Of a stretch of 64,000 nt of DNA, positions 1 to 12,282 are shown piece by piece; position 1 is the first letter of the stretch, and the number at the start of each line of letters is the position of its first letter. The position numbers and the translations under genes are program-made. Below the pieces are notes generated by a model that was not told the DNA's origin, did no database searches, and saw only the letters and a program-made list of their open reading frames with translations. Source of the stretch: Anomaloglossus baeobatrachus (lineage: Eukaryota > Chordata > Amphibia > Anura > Aromobatidae); contig NC_134364.1 of assembly GCF_048569485.1 (NCBI RefSeq), positions 129,185,089 to 129,249,088 on the forward strand, given 5' to 3'.

Positions 1-180
1 TGTCCAGGCCGTGGAAGGCTAACAGTAGTTCCATAAGCCTTCCACTTCTGGATGATGCTCCCAACAGTGGAGACAGGTAGGCCCAACTCCTTGGAAAGGG
101 TTTTGTACCCCTTGCCAGCCTTGTGACCCTCCACGATCTTGTCTCTGATGGCCTTGGAATGCTCCTTTGTCTTTCCCATG
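1..180 (-). CDS. Tc1-like transposase, N-terminal 60 residues (partial)
   Basis: The minus strand from an ATG at 178-180 is open to the window edge and reads MGKTKEHSKAIRDKIVEGHK, continuing through KGYKTLSKELGLPVSTVGSI. This is the first paired-like helix-turn-helix of Tc1 transposases, which binds the terminal repeat. It acts in the nucleus to cut and paste the element. No stop or frameshift is visible in this part, but the second HTH and the DDE catalytic domain are outside the window, so integrity cannot be judged. It is not an ordinary host gene: it is flanked by the Tc1 terminus. Confidence 0.8.
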
Positions 181-541
181 TTGACCAAGTATGAGTGCTG
201 TTCACAAGTTTGGGGAGGGTCTTAATTAGTCAGAAAAGGCTGGAAAAAGAGATAATTAATCCAAACATGTGAAGCTCATTGTTCTTTGTGCCTGAAATAC
301 TTCTTAATACTTTAGGGGAACCAAACAGAATTCTTGTGGTTTGAGGGGTTGAATAATAAATGACCCTCTGAATAAACTTTTCACAATTTAAAAAAAAAAA
401 TAAAAAAAGAAATAACATTCTTTTTTGCTGCATTTCACACTTCCAGGCTGATCTACAGTCCAAATGTCACAATGCCAAGTTAATTCCGAATGTGTAAACC
501 TGCTAAATCTGCAGGGGGTTGAAGACTACTTGTAGGCACTG
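1..541 (-). mobile_element. Tc1/mariner-superfamily (Tc1-like) transposon, right-hand part, cut by the window edge
   Basis: The minus strand encodes the start of a Tc1-like transposase at 1-180, followed by a 5' untranslated stretch and a terminal repeat. Read inward, the terminus at about 541 begins CAGTGCCTACAAGTAG, which I recognise as a common Tc1-like end in fish and frogs. The base pair after it is TG rather than the expected TA duplication, probably a decayed target site. The other end lies outside the window. An A-rich stretch lies at 390-410. Confidence 0.8.
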
Positions 542-817
542 TGTGTTTTTCTCATCTATCTATCTATCTTATGTCATTTCCCTCCCTCCGTATTTTTGCG
601 GTCTGCAAAAAAAAACAGAAGGCACACGGATGACACATGGACCGTATACAGAATGGAGTGGAAACGGATGAGATACGGATGCATCTGTGGAAAAACAGGA
701 CTTTTTTTTGCAGACCACCAAAACGGAACCGTCGTGTGAATGTAGCAGAAGTCTTTGTGATCTTTTTTTGTTTCTATGGTAACGAATGTTGCATTACATG
801 AAAACCTTATGTGTTTA
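542..817. other. Intervening DNA with a short tetranucleotide repeat and MITE-like scrap
   Basis: It holds a (TCTA)n run near 556-570. At about 585-750 a G/C-poor stretch ends in GTCGTGTGAATGTAGC, which looks like the worn end of a small inverted-repeat element. The last 60 bases (about 755-817) may be the 5' flank of the mariner that resumes after 2909. I see no gene. Confidence 0.4.
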
Positions 818-2906
818 GGCTGCTTTCACACTTCCGTTCAGCGCGATCCGCCGCTATGGAGAATAGCGCAGTCCGTTAATGCACTGCGCTATTCTCCATA
901 GACTTGTATTGACGACGCACTGTAACGCAAGTGTCTGGACGACGCTGAGTCGTTATTTTGACGCAGCGTCGGGCGGAGGGAACGCTACATGTGGCATTTT
1001 TTTTGTCGTTAAAATAACGCACCTTGACGCATTCCGTTGGAATCGGCCAAGGTGTCTAATGATTGTCTACGGTGGCAGATTCTGCTGCTATGCGCTAAGC
1101 GGCGGAATCGGCTGATGGATTCCGTCACGTTCCACTGCGCATGCTCAGCATGTTCAGCAGAACGATCTAAATTGTTTAAAATTACTCCTACTCTCTCTAT
1201 CTCTCTTTGTCGGTCGGTCTCTCCCTCTCACCCCCTCTCTCATACTCACCGATCACGGGCGAGGCGCTGCACAGCTGTCACACTGCTCTGGCGGCTTCTC
1301 CTCTTTTGAATATGATGGCCGCACATTATCCCATCTCGTATTCCCTGCTTCCCCCGCCCACCGGCGCCTATGATTGGTTACAGTCGGACCCGCTCCCACG
1401 CTGAGTGACAGCTGTCTCACTGCAACCAATCACAGCCGCCGGTGGGCGGGTCTATATCGTGCAGTACAATAAATAAATAATTAAAAAAAAACAGCGTGCG
1501 GTCCCCCCCCAATTTTGATACCAGCCAAGATAAAGCCACACGGCTGAAGGCTGGTATTCTCAGGATGGGGAGCCCCATGTTATGGGGAGCTCCCCAGCCT
1601 AAAAATGTCAGCCAGCAGCCGCCTGGAATTGCCGCATCCATTAGATGCGACAGTCCCGGGACTCTACCAGGCTCATCTCGAATTGCCCTGGTGCGGTGGC
1701 AATCGAGGTAATAAGGAGTTAATGGCAGCCCATAGCTGCCACTAAAGGCCCGATCACACATAGAGATAAATCTTTGGCAGATCTGTGGTTGCAGTGAAAT
1801 CATGGACATATTGTTCCATTTGTACACAGCCACAAACCTGGCACTGATTGTCCACAGTTTCACTGCAACCACAGATCTGCGGCAGATTTATCTGTGTGTG
1901 ACAGGGCCTTAAGTCCTAGGTTAATCATGTCAGGCGTCTATGAGATACCCCCAATTATTAACCTGTAAGTGAAAGTAAATAAACACATACACCCGAAAAA
2001 AATACTTTATTTGGAATAAAAGATAAAAAAACACCCTCTTTCACCACTTTATTAATCCCCAAATACCCCTCCAGGTCTGACGTAATCCAAACGAGGTCCC
2101 ACGACGCTTTCAGCTCTGCTACATGAAGCTGACAGGAGCGGCCGTAGAACACCGCTGCTCTCTGTCAGCTCCAGGCAGCAACTGAAGTGAGTCACACTGT
2201 CAGCGGGGACGTCACTGAGGTAGTGTGTGCGGTGATGGTGGGTGCTGTAGTGCTGGGGTGTGCAGTGATGATGATGGCAACGGTAGTGCCAATTTGTGCG
2301 GTGATGATGGGGGCGGTAGTGCCGGGGGGGTGTGGTGATGATGGGTGCGGTAGTGCAGGTGTGTGTGCGGTGATGATGGGGGCGGTAGTGCAGGTGTGTG
2401 TGCGGTGATGATGGGGGCGGCAGTGCCGGGGTGTGTGCAGTGATGATGGGGGCGGTAGTGCCGGGGTGTGTGCAGTGATGATGAGTGCGGTAGTGCCGGG
2501 GTGTGTGCAGTGATGATGATGGGGGCGGTAGTGCCGGTGTGTTCGGTGATGATGGGGGCGGTAGTGCCAGGGTGTGTGTGGTGATGATGGGTGCGGTAGT
2601 GCAGTTGTGTGTGCGGTGATGATGGGGGCGGTAGTGCAGGTGTGTGTGTGATGATGGGGGCGGTAGTGCCGGGGTGTGTGCAGTGATGATGAGTGCGGTA
2701 GTGCCGGGGTGTGTGCAGTGATGATGATGGGGGCGGTAGTGCCGGTGTGTGCGGTGATGATGGGGCTCTCTCTCTCTCGGCTTAACGCAACAAGTTATTT
2801 CACAGGAATCCGTTGCCTTTATATCACACTATTTACAACGCATCCGTCACATGCGTCACGGAACGCATTGTGATGGATGCCAAATGACGCAAGTGTGAAA
2901 GTAGCC
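818..2906. mobile_element. Non-autonomous PIF-Harbinger-type element with TTA target duplication
   Basis: The ends are inverted repeats: left GGCTGCTTTCACACTT, and right, read inward, GGCTACTTTCACACTT. Both sides are flanked by TTA (815-817 and 2907-2909), the three-base duplication typical of PIF-Harbinger. The terminal bases match those of the autonomous-looking Harbinger at 39923-46629. No transposase is present inside. The interior has a core (about 1240-2220) shared with another element at 51175-51925, and a tandem repeat at 2200-2765. It appears to have landed in the 5' flank of the mariner. Confidence 0.75.
2200..2765. repeat. Minisatellite of about 35 bp inside the Harbinger-type element
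   Basis: Roughly sixteen imperfect copies of a G/T-rich unit built from GTGATGATGGGGGCGGTAGT followed by a GTGTGTGC-like tail. Short open frames here (MMGAVV-type peptides) follow from the repeat and are not genes. Confidence 0.85.
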
Positions 2907-3486
2907 TTATAGATGTTTTCAAAATTTTCTGTTTGTTGCTTATGGCAACAATGTTCTACACACGCGGGAAAACAAAATGGAGGAGTTTAATGCGCTATTC
3001 ACAGCAACTGAGAGCAGAGGAGGGATAAAATTCTTGTTTCCGCAATGCAAGTCCACGGCGGATATTCATGGTGATATGTCGCAGACATTGGATGATCAAT
3101 GCCCTTCATATTCCACAGTTAAGAACTGGGTTGCCAAATGTAAAACAGGCCACTTCAGCCCCAGTGATGAGGAACATCTTGGATAACCGAGAGTGGTTGT
3201 TGTTCCGGAGATCATCGATGCTGCGCACAACCTCATACTGGAGAATCCACGAATTTCAGCTAAAGCAGTAGCAGACATCATGGGGATTTCCCATGAATGT
3301 GTTTGTGTCATTATCCATGAACATTTGGACATGAGGAAGCTTCTGCAAAGTGGGTCCCCAAATGTCTGACAACAGATCAGAGAAGCAGCGAGTGACAACT
3401 TCCCGGTCCATTTGTCAGCATTTCCGGACTGATAAGAAGTTCCTGGATCGATCGGTCACTATTGATGAGACCTGGATTTATTTGTA

Positions 3487-5047
3487 CAGTCGTGGCCAAA
3501 AGTTTTGAGAATGACACCAAAATTATATTTTCACATGATCTGTTGCCCTCTGGTTTTTAATTGTGTTTGTCTGATGTTTACATCACATACAGAAATATAA
3601 TTGCAATCATATTATCAGTATCAAAAGGTTCTATTGACAGAATGAGTTACTGCAGCAAGTGAATATGTGCAGTGTTGACCCTTCTTCCTCAGGACCTCTG
3701 CAATTCTCCCCGGCATGCTGTCAAACATCTTCTGGAGCAAATCCTGACTGATCGCTGTCCATTCTTACATAAGCAATGCTTGCATTTTGCCAGAATTTGT
3801 TGGTTTTTGTTTGTCCACCCGTCTCTTGATGATTGCCCACAAGTTCTCAATGGGATTAAGATCTGGGGAGTTTCCAGGCCATGGACCCAAAATCTCTATG
3901 TTTTGTTCCATGAGCCATTTAGTGATCACCTTTGCTTTATGGCAAGGTGCTCCATCATGCTGGAAAGGCATTGTTGGGCGCCAAACTGCTCTTGGACAGT
4001 TGGGAGAAGTTGCTCTTGGAGGACATTCTGGTACCATTCTTTATTCATGGCTGTGTTTTTAGGCAAGACTGTGAGTGGTGCGATTCCCTTGGCTGAGAAG
4101 CAACCCCACACATGAATGGTTTCAGGATGCTTAACAGTTGGCATGAGACAAGACTGGAGGTAGCGCTCACCTCTTCTCCTCCTAATAAGCTGTTTTCCAG
4201 ATGTCCCAAACAATCAAAAAGGGGATTCATCTGAGAAAATGACTTTCCCCCAGTCCTCAGCAGTCCACTCCCTGTACCTTTTGCAGAATATCAGTCGGTC
4301 CCTGATGTTTTTTCAGGAGAGAAGTGGCTTCTTTGCTGCCCTCCTTGAAACCAGGCCTTGCTCCAGCAGTCTCCCCTCACAGTGCGTGCAGAAGCACTCA
4401 CACCAGCCTGCTGCCATTGCTGCGCTAGCTCGGTACTGCTGGGAGTCCAATCCCGCAGCTGAAACAGTTTTAAGATACGGTCCTGGCGTTTGCTGGTCCT
4501 TCTTGGGCACCCTGGAGCCTTTTTGGCAACAATGGAAGCTCTCTCCTTGAAGTTCTTGATGATGCGATAGATTGTTGACTGAGGTGCAATCTTTGTAGCT
4601 GCGATACTCTTCCCTGTTAGGCCATTTTTGTGCAGAGCAATGATGGCTGAACGTGTTTCTTTAGAGATAACCATGGTTAACTGAAGAGAAACAATGATAC
4701 CAAGCACCAGCCTCCTTTTAAAGTGTCCAGTGGTGTCATTCTTACTTAATCATGACTGATTGATCGCCAACCCTGTCCTCATCAACACCCACACCTGTGT
4801 TAATGGAACAATCACTAAAACAATGTTAGCTGCTCCTTTTAAGGCAGGAATGCAATGCTGTTGAAATGTGTTTTGGGGGTTGAAGTTCATTTTCTTAGCC
4901 AATATTGACTTTGCAAGTAATTGTTGTTAAGCTGATCACTCTTTATGACATTCTGGAGTATATGCAAATTGCCATTAGAAAAACTTAAGCAGTAGACTTT
5001 GTAATAATTAATATTTGTAGCATTCTCAAAACTTTTGGCCATGACTG
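3487..5047 (-). mobile_element. Tc1-like transposon inserted in the mariner
   Basis: The terminal inverted repeats are CAGTCGTGGCCAAAAGTTTT on the left, matched on the right by AAAACTTTTGGCCATGACTG. TA lies at 3485-3486 and 5048-5049. At 1561 bp the length is normal for Tc1. The insertion lies inside the mariner frame at a Leu-Tyr codon pair, so it is younger than the mariner. Its transposase runs on the minus strand. Confidence 0.9.
3765..4707 (-). pseudogene. Tc1-like transposase, frameshifted
   Basis: Three minus-strand open stretches together cover a Tc1 transposase. 4291-4707 holds the HTH part (VISKETRSAIIALHKNGLTG, STIYRIIKNFKERASI). 3926-4213 holds the start of the catalytic core (VKHPETIHVWGCFSAKG). 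3765-4037 holds the rest (FQHDGAPCHKAKVI, GNSPDLNPIENLW), with the NPIENLW glutamate that ends the DDE triad. They lie in different frames, so at least two frameshifts separate them. The copy is not functional as it stands. Confidence 0.85.
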
Positions 5048-5138
5048 TATGGCCCTGAAAACAAGGAGCAGTGAAAAGAGTGGAGACACAGTGGTTCTTC
5101 TCATCCAAAGAAGTTCAGGGTGCAAAAATCAGCCACTA

Positions 5139-5684
5139 AGGCAGGGGTGGGGAACCTCCAGCCCATGGGCCGTATACGGCCCGCCATGCCCTTTTATGTG
5201 GCCCCCGGGCAGATTCCCGGGGACGGCAGTGCTCGAGCAGCCACCGCCATCTTGCGGGCCGCCGGCCCTTTAAATCTGCACATGTGGTGCTGCGCTTACC
5301 AATGCGTTCTCACGCTGGCCAGTGCCAGCGAGAGAGGACTTACTTTGTGGGCGGATTTAGTGCTCTGCGTTGCCCGCCCCCCGGCCCTCGCAGCTGCGTG
5401 CCCGCCCTTGGAGTTGCATGCCCGCCCCCGGCCCTCGCAGCTGCGTACCCGCCCCCTGACCCTCGGAGCTGTGTGTCCGGTGCCTGCTCTCCTGTGCTGT
5501 GAGTCCGGCGCTGCTGTCTCCAGCGCCAGCCCTTTGCTGTGTGCCCTGTCCAGTGCTTTGTGGCCCCCCTCCCCTCAGTGCTGTGTGCCCCCAATGCTGT
5601 GTATCACCCCAGGGTTTTGTGTACCTCCTCCCCCCCACTAATGTCAGGGTTCCGCAAGTGATATCTATGCCCACCCAGTGGTGC
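5139..5684. mobile_element. hAT-like element end and GC-rich interior (partial)
   Basis: It begins at about 5141 with CAGGGGTGGGGAACCTCC and continues into GGGCCGTATACGGCCCGCC, the hallmark start of a hAT family spread through vertebrates. It cuts off the mariner. The interior is GC-rich with Pro/Ala/Cys-coding simple runs. No transposase and no second end with an 8-bp duplication were found, so its right limit is unclear. Confidence 0.5.
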
Positions 5685-5950
5685 CTGCGCCCCAGCTCCT
5701 CTTGTGTGGTGCCTGCGCCCCAGCCCCTCTTGTGTGGCGCCTGCGCCCCAGCCCCTCTTGTGTGGCGCCTGCGCCCCAGCCCCTCTTGTGTGGCGCCTGC
5801 GCCCCAGCCCCTCTTGTGTGGCGCCTGCGCCCCAGCCCCTCTTGTGTGGCGCTTGCGCCCCAGCCCCTCTTCTGTGGCGCCTGCGCCCCAGCCCCTCATG
5901 TGTGGCGTCTGCGCCCCAGCCCCTCTTGTGATGTGCATGTCCCCAGCCCT
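5685..5950. repeat. 28-bp minisatellite
   Basis: About nine copies of a unit starting CCAGCCCCTCTTGTGTGGCG, near-identical in the middle and diverging at both ends. It keeps open frames on both strands, which explains the long Pro/Ala/Arg-rich open frames that span 5357-6128. Confidence 0.9.
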
Positions 5951-6438
5951 TCTTGTGATGTGCATGTCTTCAGCGTCTCCAGTGACAGGCTGTGTGGCAG
6001 CCAGCCGGCTGCGTTCTGGTTCCCCCACCCGGCTGGTGGTCTCTGCCTTTCTGCTGCACATTTTTAGAACGGTGGACTGCCTGTGCTTGCAACTTCCAGG
6101 AGTCCGCTCCCAGCTGTATGTGGCCTAAGGAGCCCTTGCCCGCAGACGCTGGCCCGTGGGAAATCTGAGCCCTGGCGGTGGCCTTTTAACCCCCTCGGTG
6201 GGCTGTTGTCTTCTAATAGGGACTTTGGGTGGGACAGGACCTCTATTCCTGGCCTCAATTGGTTAATTAATCGGTTCCAGTCACTTCTGGTCCCGGCTTC
6301 AGGGTCCGAGTACCCCCCTGTGTACTCCGGTTTCCGAGTCGGTTCCCCGGGTCGGTACCGGCGGGCTACAACCCTGTCCCGGTCCACCTCGGTTCCACCA
6401 AGCCGTCTTCCCGGCTCCTGCAGACGGAGACCGACATC
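5951..6438. other. Unassigned GC-rich DNA left of the decayed Gypsy element
   Basis: No gene or clear element end is recognised. The composition (GGTTCC and CCGG-rich) resembles old LTR or leader sequence, but I cannot assign it. Confidence 0.3.
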
Positions 6439-6757
6439 TGCTTCCTAGCCAATGGCACCAGGGCTCCTACCCTGGCGCCGTTCAATTTGGGGGTATTCGC
6501 CTCTGCCGGAGCTGGGCACAGCTCCAGCGCACACTCCTCTCCAACTTGAACTCTAACACTTGTCTGACTACTTTCCCACACTGGGCTGTCTAGACTCCTC
6601 GGTGGGCGTCTTCTAACCGTCTGGTTCCGCCCCCTGGTGTGTCTATCTAGCCCTGAGGGGGGTGACTAGGGTTTTGAAGGTCGGCTGCTGTTACCTGTAA
6701 GGGAAGGTCATGTGCAGGGGCCTATTTGTGACTACCTGGCCCAGCCAGGGCATCACA
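6439..6757 (-). repeat. 3' LTR of the decayed Gypsy element
   Basis: 319 bp. The minus strand starts TGTGATGCCC and ends AGGAAGCA. It matches 12283-12972 once the hAT MITE there is set aside. Confidence 0.8.
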
Positions 6758-6769
6758 CTCCCCCTTGGT

Positions 6770-7060
6770 TATTATTATTTATTATTATTATTATTTATTT
6801 ATAGAGCACCATTGATTCCATGGTGCTGTACATGAGAAGGGGGTTACATATACAGAACACATATACAAGTTACAATAGACACACTAGTACAGAGGGAAGA
6901 GGGCCCTGCCCTTGCGGGCTTACATTCTAAAGGATTTTGGGGAGGAGACAGTAGGTGGGGTGGGGGGGGGTTGGGCGGCAGCTCCGCACGGTGGTCGGGC
7001 GGCAGCTCCGCACGGTGGTCGGGCGGCAGCTCCGCACGGTGGTGAAGCAGTGTTTGGTTA
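6770..7060. repeat. (ATT)n tail plus L2/CR1- or SINE-like 3' segment, and a 24-bp triplicate
   Basis: A run of TTATTATTATTTATT is followed by TTTATAGAGCACCATTGATTC and, further on, CCTGCCCTTGCGGGCTTAC. This arrangement is common at the tails of amphibian L2/CR1-related or SINE copies. A relative in the other orientation is at 61640-61790. At 6972-7043 a 24-bp unit (GGGCGGCAGCTCCGCACGG plus GTGGTC-like end) is repeated three times. The family name is uncertain. Confidence 0.45.
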
Positions 7061-10000
7061 AACACAAACCGTCCGCGGGCTGTCCGACCACCACCGGTTT
7101 ATTTTGTTTAACTGAAAAAGATAAAAGATTTTAAAACAGATACAAGTATAATAACATATATACATTGCAAGAATATTTTGGTTTTCTTCCCTGACGGGAG
7201 GCAGGTTACTTAAACGTTGCATATAAACATTTTTATTAACCGGGACGGGATGGGACCATGTCCTTTTCACTTTAGCCCACCCAAACAAACCTCGCCTTGG
7301 TGCCACCGCTAAGCACTGGTGCGCACCCCTTTTCCCCAGTCCAGGAAGTGGGTTCGGGTCCGGGTGGTGCCCACACGGGCCGGGTAATAGGTTCCTTACC
7401 CGGCAGTCTCTCTCAGAGGCCCCACGTCCAGGGGACCGCTGACCCGGAGGATAGTCACCGGTTTCCATGGTGACTGGACCTCGGCCTACTCTTCCGCAGG
7501 CCCTTCCTCCAACCAGCCTCTCCAGAGACTGCGGGATGATGAAAAGGGTGGTCTGGGGCTATTTACAAGACCCAATAGTTTATGGGTTGGCCTGCAAGTT
7601 CTCAGCCGTGTCTCTTTACAAGTGCATTTAAACGGGAAACATCAAAGGGTCCCAACGGGGAACTGAACTTGTTGGTAGCTGGGATCCACTACCGCTTTAA
7701 TACTCTGAATCAGGTGAGAATCTCGGTTAATTGGCATTCATTCATACATCTATTTACACGATCAACATGCAACACCCCTAGATTGCGGTCTCCCTGTATC
7801 TGAGTGGGGGCTGACCGAAGTTAGGACGTGTGGACCTTCTGGGCCCAATACTCTCGTGTGGGGCTAGTGGAGGAGAGGGGACGACAAGTCCCTCTTCTCG
7901 AGTGTCAGGTATGGCTGGCAGAGACCTGCATGGGCGTGGTGTAGGTGCATCCCTGGGCGCTCGTTCTGGTGGCTCGCTGACGGACCTCTCTGGCTTTATC
8001 TCTTCCATGGGTTGTGGAAACATTATAAAGGGAACAATCACCGCACCATTCTGCATAGGCCAATCAGCTGAAAATCACCCATCACTGTATGGATCACCTC
8101 TTTCTTCTTTTCCACGCTCAGCGTAGGAGTGAGAACCTTGTCCACCAACTTCAGGGGCTCTGGGCACTTCTTCAGGTGGTCCCTGGAAACGGTGGCCGTG
8201 GTCTTCCCCTGGTCACGACTAATCAGATACGTCTTCCTGTCCTCCCATCCAGTAGGCTGGATGACGTAGGGGGTCATCTCCCACTGGTCGTCGAGCTTGT
8301 GCGTTCTCCTTTTCCTTTTCAGCACCACATCTCCGGGTCCGAACGGGGCAGCCTGAGCCCATTTGTTGAAGCGTTGCTCTTGCCTCTCGCGACTCTGGCG
8401 CAAGTTCTTTTCCACGTACTCTTGGATCTGCCGGTACTGCTTCTGTCGCTTGATATCCCAATTGGCAGTGGGGGGAAGAGTCTCAGGTACCTCGACGTCC
8501 AATTCTAGATCCACCGGCAGCCTTCCTGGCCGGGCTCTCATCAGGTACGCAGGCATGCACTTGGTGGAGCTGCAGGGGATATTATTGTACATGTCCACCA
8601 AGTCGGCCAGCTTCTTGGGCCCCAAGTTTCGTTCTTACAGTGGAAGGGTCTTGAGGAGGTTAAAGACTAGGTGATTCATCTTCTCACACATCCCGTTAGT
8701 CTGGGCATGGTAGGCCATGGTCCGGATCTTCTTGCACCCGTACAAGTTGCAGAACTCTTGAAACACCTCTGCCTCAAAGGCCGGGCCCTGGTCCGTGAGC
8801 ACCTTCTCTGGGTAACCATGCGGCCGGCAGAAGTACGCCTGAAAGACCCTGGCTGCAGTGCGGCCTGTTAAATCCTTGATGGGGACCACCACCATGAACC
8901 TGGAGTAGTGGTCTACGATGGTCAGGGCATATGTATATCGGCTCCGGCTAGGCGTAAGCTTGACATGGTCCAGAGCAACCAACTCCAACGGCTGGCGGGT
9001 GACAATCGGCTGCAGCGGGGCTTTCTGACTGGTTTCATCCCGTCTTCTCAACGCACAGGGGCCACACTCTCTGCACCAGGCCTCTACGGACTCTCGCACT
9101 CCACTCCAGTAGAAGCGCTCTCTCAGCAGCATCTCTAATTTCTTCCAGCCGAAGTGTCCGGCTCCGTCATGGTAAGCATTCAGGACCTTGGGTACGTATG
9201 CCTGCGGCACCACCAGCTGGCGGACTTTCTCGTGCGTTTTCGGGTTAATCAATCCCCTGTACAGCTTTCCTTGTTGCAGGTAAAGGCGGTCCCTCTCTTT
9301 CCACAACCACTGAGCTTTGGAGGGGGCTGTAGGTTCTAGTCTGGAAGCGCCTTGGGCAATCATCATTTTGACGAGCTGGACCGCGGGCTCCTGATCTTGA
9401 GCTTCCTGCTACCCCTGGCAGGGTATTGGGTCAAGCTTCACTTGCTGTTGGCCAACATCGGGCTTTTCGTCCCTTAGCTGATGAAACGCGGTCAGCGCAA
9501 TCTCCTCCAAACCGTCTTCATCCACCCATTCATCGGGTAGGTGAGGGATTCGAGACAATGCATCTGTGTTGGTTTTCTTGCGGCCGGCTCTGTACTTAAT
9601 GGTGAAGTCATAGTTGGCTAGCCGGACCACCGCATCGCTGCTCCAGGGCTCCTAATTTTGCCGTACCCAAATGTGTCAACCGATTATTGTCCGTGTAGGT
9701 GGTGAACTTTGCCGACGCCAGGTAGTGTTTGAACCTTTCCGTTATCGCCCAGACGAGTGCCAAGAACTCCAACTTGAAAGAGCTGTAGTTCTCGGGATTT
9801 CTTTCCGTTAGCCAAAGCTCCCTGCTTGCGTAGGCGATCACCTTCTCCCTGCCTTCTTGCATTTGGGATAGGACAGCACCCAAGCCCACATTGCTGGCGT
9901 CTGTTTAAAGAATGAACGGGAGGCCATAGTCGGGATAAGCCAGGATTTCTTCTGTCCGGGCCGACTTCAGCTGCTGGAAGGACTCCTCATGCTTCTCACC

Positions 10001-12282
10001 CCAGGCAAACGGGGGTCTGGGAGTTCTGCCATTCTTGGTCTGTCCCACGAGGAGGTCTTGCATGGGCGCTGCTATCTTTGTGTATCCCTTGATGAAGCGA
10101 CGGTAGTAGCCCACCAGGCCCAGGAACTGCCTCACCTCTTTTACCGTGGTAGGTTGCGGCCAACTCTGGATGGCGGTGATTTTCTCGGGATCCGGGGCCA
10201 CACCTTCCACGCTCACCACATGCCCGAGGTACTGCACTTTGGGCTTCAACAGGTGGCACTTAGAGGGCTTTAATTTCATCCTGTACTTGGAGAGGGCTGC
10301 AAACACTTCCGCGAGGTACTCCAGATGGGCTTCATATGTCTTGGAATAGACGATCACATCATCCAGGTACAGCACAGCAGTCGCGAAGTTGAGATGCCCC
10401 AAGCAACACCCCATAAGCCTCTGGAAGGTTCCCGGGGCATTACACAGCCCAAACGGCATACTGTTGAACGCAGTCTTCTCGCGGTCCTCCTCCGCAACTG
10501 CCACCTGCCAGTAGCCACCAGTAAGGTCAAGAGTAGAGAAATAATTAGCAGTCTTCAGCGCGGCCAACGACTCTTCAATGCGAGGAAGAGGGTATGCATC
10601 TTTATGCATTATCTGATTAATCTTCCGGTAATCCACACACATTCTCATGGTACCATCCTTCTTCCTTACCAGGACCAACGGAGCTGCCCAGGGACTGCAA
10701 CTATCACGGATGACCCCTGCCTCTTTCATGTTCCTCAACATATCTTTGGCGCACTAGTAGTGTGCAGGTGGGATCGGTCTGTACCTCTCTTTAATAGGTG
10801 GATGTGTGCCTGTAGGGATATGGTGCTGAACCCCCTTAATCCTCCCGAAATATAACGGGTGTTTACTGAAGACCTGTCCGTATTCTTGCACTACCCGATA
10901 TACCCCTTCCTTGTGATGTGTGGGTGTAGATTCGGTGCCAACATGCAACTCCCGGCACCACTCCTCTAACTGTTCGGGTGGAGGGTCGCTGCCTGACTGT
11001 GATGTGGTGATCGTGGAGGTTGTTACATGGATGGCGTTTGCGTCTACAATTAACAACTTGGCGATGGTGGCGAAGCGGGGCAGCCTAACCTCTTCCTCTC
11101 CGCAGTTCATCACTCTCACGGGCACTCTCCCCTTCTTGACATCAATCACCCCTCTGGCTGCCATTACTGTGGGCCAATGTTCTGAAGGCAGAGGCTCCAC
11201 CACTGCCGGGTAATCTTGTCCCTGGGGACCTACTGCTGCCCTACACCAAATCATCATCTCACTCCGCGGCGGCACCACCAAAGGCGCTGCATCCATCACT
11301 CGCACACCACCGATCTCTCCACCTGTCATGCTCACCTGTTGCCGCTGCAGGAGAGCCCGGATCTCTCACGTTGCAGAGCCTTCTGCCGGCCCCCTCCCGC
11401 AGTGACAGACAATTGTTGCAACAGGTGCAGCACTTCCCCCATGCAGTTCTCAATCACGTTGGTCCCGAGGACCACCTTTGGGTTACAGTCGCTGGAGTCA
11501 TTCTGCACCACAATCATCCCCTGACGTTTCAGCTCCGCTCACCCCACGGTCAAAGTCACCTCCTTGAACCCCACTTGGTTCATAGGGAGTCCATTGGCCG
11601 CAATGATGGTCAAACTGTCGTCCGGAGGGGCAAGTTCACTATCAGACCAATAACGTTGGTACAACACATAAGGTATAGTCGTTACCTGCGATCCGGTGTC
11701 AAGAAGGGCTAAAGTCAGGATACCATCCACCGCTAGGGAGATGATGGGGCGACCTCCAACATACCGATCCCGCCAATCAGCTGGACCTTGAGGGTCTATT
11801 CCTGAGGATTGGCCCTTGGCCTTGGCCATTCAGAATTTATTTTTTTTCTGAATGTGAACACAGCTCCGCCCCTTTCGGCCATGTTTTTTCCATCTCCTAT
11901 GTAAGAAAGTCCTTGGTTACCCCTCCCCACACACAGCAGTTTTTAATTGCAATGAGATGACACACAGTTAGAGTCATAGAGCTAGGGACCCCAATATAGA
12001 GATATACCTTGACGAGGTTTTGGGGCTCAGTTACATTGATCAATGCGATTGCTAAATATCTCCTTTTTCCTAATATTCATGGCAGGTATGCATTTCATTT
12101 TTCACACTTTCAAGTTAGCAAGTGGCATTTTTCATTGTATGCGTCAATGTTTTTCGGTATGCTTACAGCATTATACTATTATCTAACTTTGATGTGCAGC
12201 TTTATCCTTATGTACTATGTATTTTTTTTGGCTTGCACTCATAATATATATTAGTGCTCACTTCAATTATCATATTTAGTAT

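Larger units (their letters stand above)
2910..5138 (+). pseudogene. mariner transposase, decayed and split by a Tc1 element
   Basis: A mariner-family transposase starts at the ATG at 2977 (MEEFNALFTATESRG). It continues through recognisable mariner text such as STADIHGDMSQTL, STVKNWVAKCKTGHFS, ENPRISAKAVADIMGIS and TIDETWIYLY, the DETW segment holding the first catalytic aspartate. An in-frame TAA follows HLG near 3184, and the frame shifts again near 3360-3430, so it is dead. The reading is cut at the TA at 3485 by a Tc1-like element and resumes at 5050 (GPENKEQ, then a stop, then KEWRHSG and PKKFRVQKSATK). It ends abruptly at about 5138 where hAT-like DNA starts. The C-terminal third was not found in the window. 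Confidence 0.8.

Noticed and set aside
5357-6128. Pro/Ala/Cys-rich and Arg/Gly-rich open frames of more than 200 codons
   Set aside because: They run through the 28-bp minisatellite and GC-rich DNA on both strands at once, as expected from composition.
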